NCBI GenBank assembly: GCA_023139225.1
Contig: JAGLNZ010000201.1
Location: 1 to 5,299 of the forward strand
DNA length: 5,299 bases
Direction of reading: 5' to 3'
Source: Desulfobacula sp.
GTDB taxonomy: Bacteria > Desulfobacterota > Desulfobacteria > Desulfobacterales > Desulfobacteraceae
This document shows positions 4,314-5,299 of this stretch, piece after piece. The notes beneath the pieces are model-generated. The model was given only the letters and a program-made list of their open reading frames with translations, was not told the origin of the DNA and searched no databases. Made by a program: the position numbers and the translations under genes. Within the stretch, counting starts at the first letter, position 1, and every line of letters begins with the position of its first letter.

Positions 4314-5299
4314 ATGGAAATAAAAAACGTACTGGTTACAGGCGGCGGCGGTTTTCTGGGTAAGGCGATTGTTAAAAAGCTTGTGAAACAAAATTTTTCA
4401 GTCATTTCTTTTTCAAGAAATTTTTATCCTGATCTTGAAAATATGGGTGTGATGCAGATTCAAGGGGATCTGGCAGATAAAAAAGCTGTTGTAAAAGCCT
4501 TTAAAAACATTGATGCAGTATTTCATGTGGCAGCAAAATTTGGAATTTGGGGAAACTTTAAAGATTTTTTTCAGGTAAACGTGACAGGGACGAAAAATGT
4601 AATATCTGCATGCCTGGAAAACAATATTAAACAATTGATATATACCAGCTCTCCAAGTGTGATATTTGATGAAAATGACATGGAAAATGTTGATGAAAGT
4701 GTTCCATATCCGAAAAAATATCTGGCAGCATATCCGGAAACCAAGGCCATGGCAGAAAAATTAGTGAAAAACGCTGCAAAAAAAGGATTGAACACCATCA
4801 GCATCCGGCCGCACCTGATCTGGGGTCCGGAAGCTGACCACGTGGTACAGAGAATTATCAAAAGAGCCAATAAATTAAAAAGAATTGGGCGAAAGGATTA
4901 CCTGGTGGATACAATTTATGTTGATAATGCTGCGGATGCGCATCTTCTTGCCTTTCAAAAGCTTTTGAAAAATCCTTCATTATCAGGTAATGTCTATTTC
5001 GTCAGCCAGGATGAACCTGTCCCTTTTTGGGATATGGCGGATGCTTTGTTAGATGCTGCAGGCTTACCTCCTATAAAAGGGCATGTGTCTGCAAAAACAG
5101 CATATATGGCAGGATTGATTTTTGAGTTTGTTTATAAGCTTTTTAACATTAAAAAAGAGCCGCCAATGACACGGTTTGTCGCAAAAGAGCTTGCTACGTC
5201 TCATTGGTTTAATATCTCAAAGGCTAAAAAAGATTTGGGATACTATCCAAAGATTTCGACACAAGAAGGACTTAAAAGATTAAAACAATGGTTTTTAAC
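4314..5299 (+). CDS. oleD: OleD-type NAD(P)-dependent reductase (3' end cut by window)
   Basis: This is an extended short-chain dehydrogenase of the 3-beta-hydroxysteroid dehydrogenase-like group that best fits OleD. OleD reduces the 2-alkyl-3-oxoalkanoic acid made by OleA to the 3-hydroxy acid, ahead of OleC (beta-lactone formation) and OleB (decarboxylation to olefin). The 328 visible residues show TGGGGFLG at 9-16 (TGxxGxxG), SFSR with Arg35 after the second strand (NADPH preference likely), HVAAKFGIWG at 71-80, YTSSPSVIFD at 110-119 with the catalytic serine, Tyr140-x3-Lys144, RPHLIWGP at 165-172, VDTIYVDNAADAH at 198-210 and MTRFVAKELATSHWF at 285-299. These phrases, notably AAKxGxWG and ELATSHWF, are typical of OleD. 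GGG lies 6 nt before the ATG. No stop occurs before the edge; by family length only a few residues are missing. No frameshift is seen. A steroid/sterol-dehydrogenase-like role is the main alternative. Confidence 0.88.
   Translation, partial: MEIKNVLVTGGGGFLGKAIVKKLVKQNFSVISFSRNFYPDLENMGVMQIQGDLADKKAVVKAFKNIDAVFHVAAKFGIWGNFKDFFQVNVTGTKNVISACLENNIKQLIYTSSPSVIFDENDMENVDESVPYPKKYLAAYPETKAMAEKLVKNAAKKGLNTISIRPHLIWGPEADHVVQRIIKRANKLKRIGRKDYLVDTIYVDNAADAHLLAFQKLLKNPSLSGNVYFVSQDEPVPFWDMADALLDAAGLPPIKGHVSAKTAYMAGLIFEFVYKLFNIKKEPPMTRFVAKELATSHWFNISKAKKDLGYYPKISTQEGLKRLKQWFL

Noticed and set aside
4413..4870. Minus-strand open frames opposite the oleD-like gene
   Set aside because: The plus strand encodes a continuous, clearly conserved reductase; the opposite frames carry no family signal.

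Overview
The window looks like ordinary chromosomal sequence from an AT-rich, Gram-negative anaerobe. The best guess is a Desulfobacterota (Desulfobacteraceae-like) species. The guess rests on the gene types together: a bacterial alanine dehydrogenase, a stand-alone AMMECR1-family protein, a short TrpR-family regulator, an ornithine-cyclodeaminase-family enzyme and an OleD-type reductase. Base and codon use look similar in every gene. I see no transposase, phage gene, CRISPR array or other clear mobile element.

Layout, left to right. (1) 3-695 (+) is the C-terminal 230 residues of alanine dehydrogenase, followed by a strong bidirectional hairpin terminator at 720-754. (2) 770-1072 (-) encodes an unrecognised 100-residue protein that converges on ald and shares that terminator. 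(3) 1073-1437 is a 365-bp divergent non-coding region with an imperfect inverted repeat at 1127-1160. (4) 1438-2019 and 2059-2322 (+) form a likely two-gene operon of an AMMECR1/AmmA-family protein and a TrpR-family DNA-binding protein. (5) 2316-2924 (-) is a Nudix-family hydrolase whose stop codon overlaps the end of the trpR-like gene by 7 bp. (6) 3077-4033 (+) is an ornithine cyclodeaminase/mu-crystallin family enzyme, transcribed divergently from the Nudix gene. (7) 4062-4136 (-) is tRNA-Gly(GCC) with an encoded CCA end and a strong promoter at 4154-4182. (8) 4314-5299 (+) is an OleD-type NAD(P)-dependent reductase, cut by the window edge a few residues before its expected end. Its promoter has an extended -10 box, and a perfect 9-bp inverted repeat lies across the predicted transcription start.

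Function. The left part and the cyclodeaminase-family gene concern amino-acid/imino-acid redox chemistry. The right edge probably opens a long-chain olefin (ole) locus, in which OleD reduces the beta-keto acid made by OleA. The middle holds widespread but poorly understood families. I found no convincing multi-gene novel system. The points most worth following are the operator-like dyad in front of oleD, the AmmA-TrpR-like pair, and the unknown 100-residue protein with its upstream repeat.
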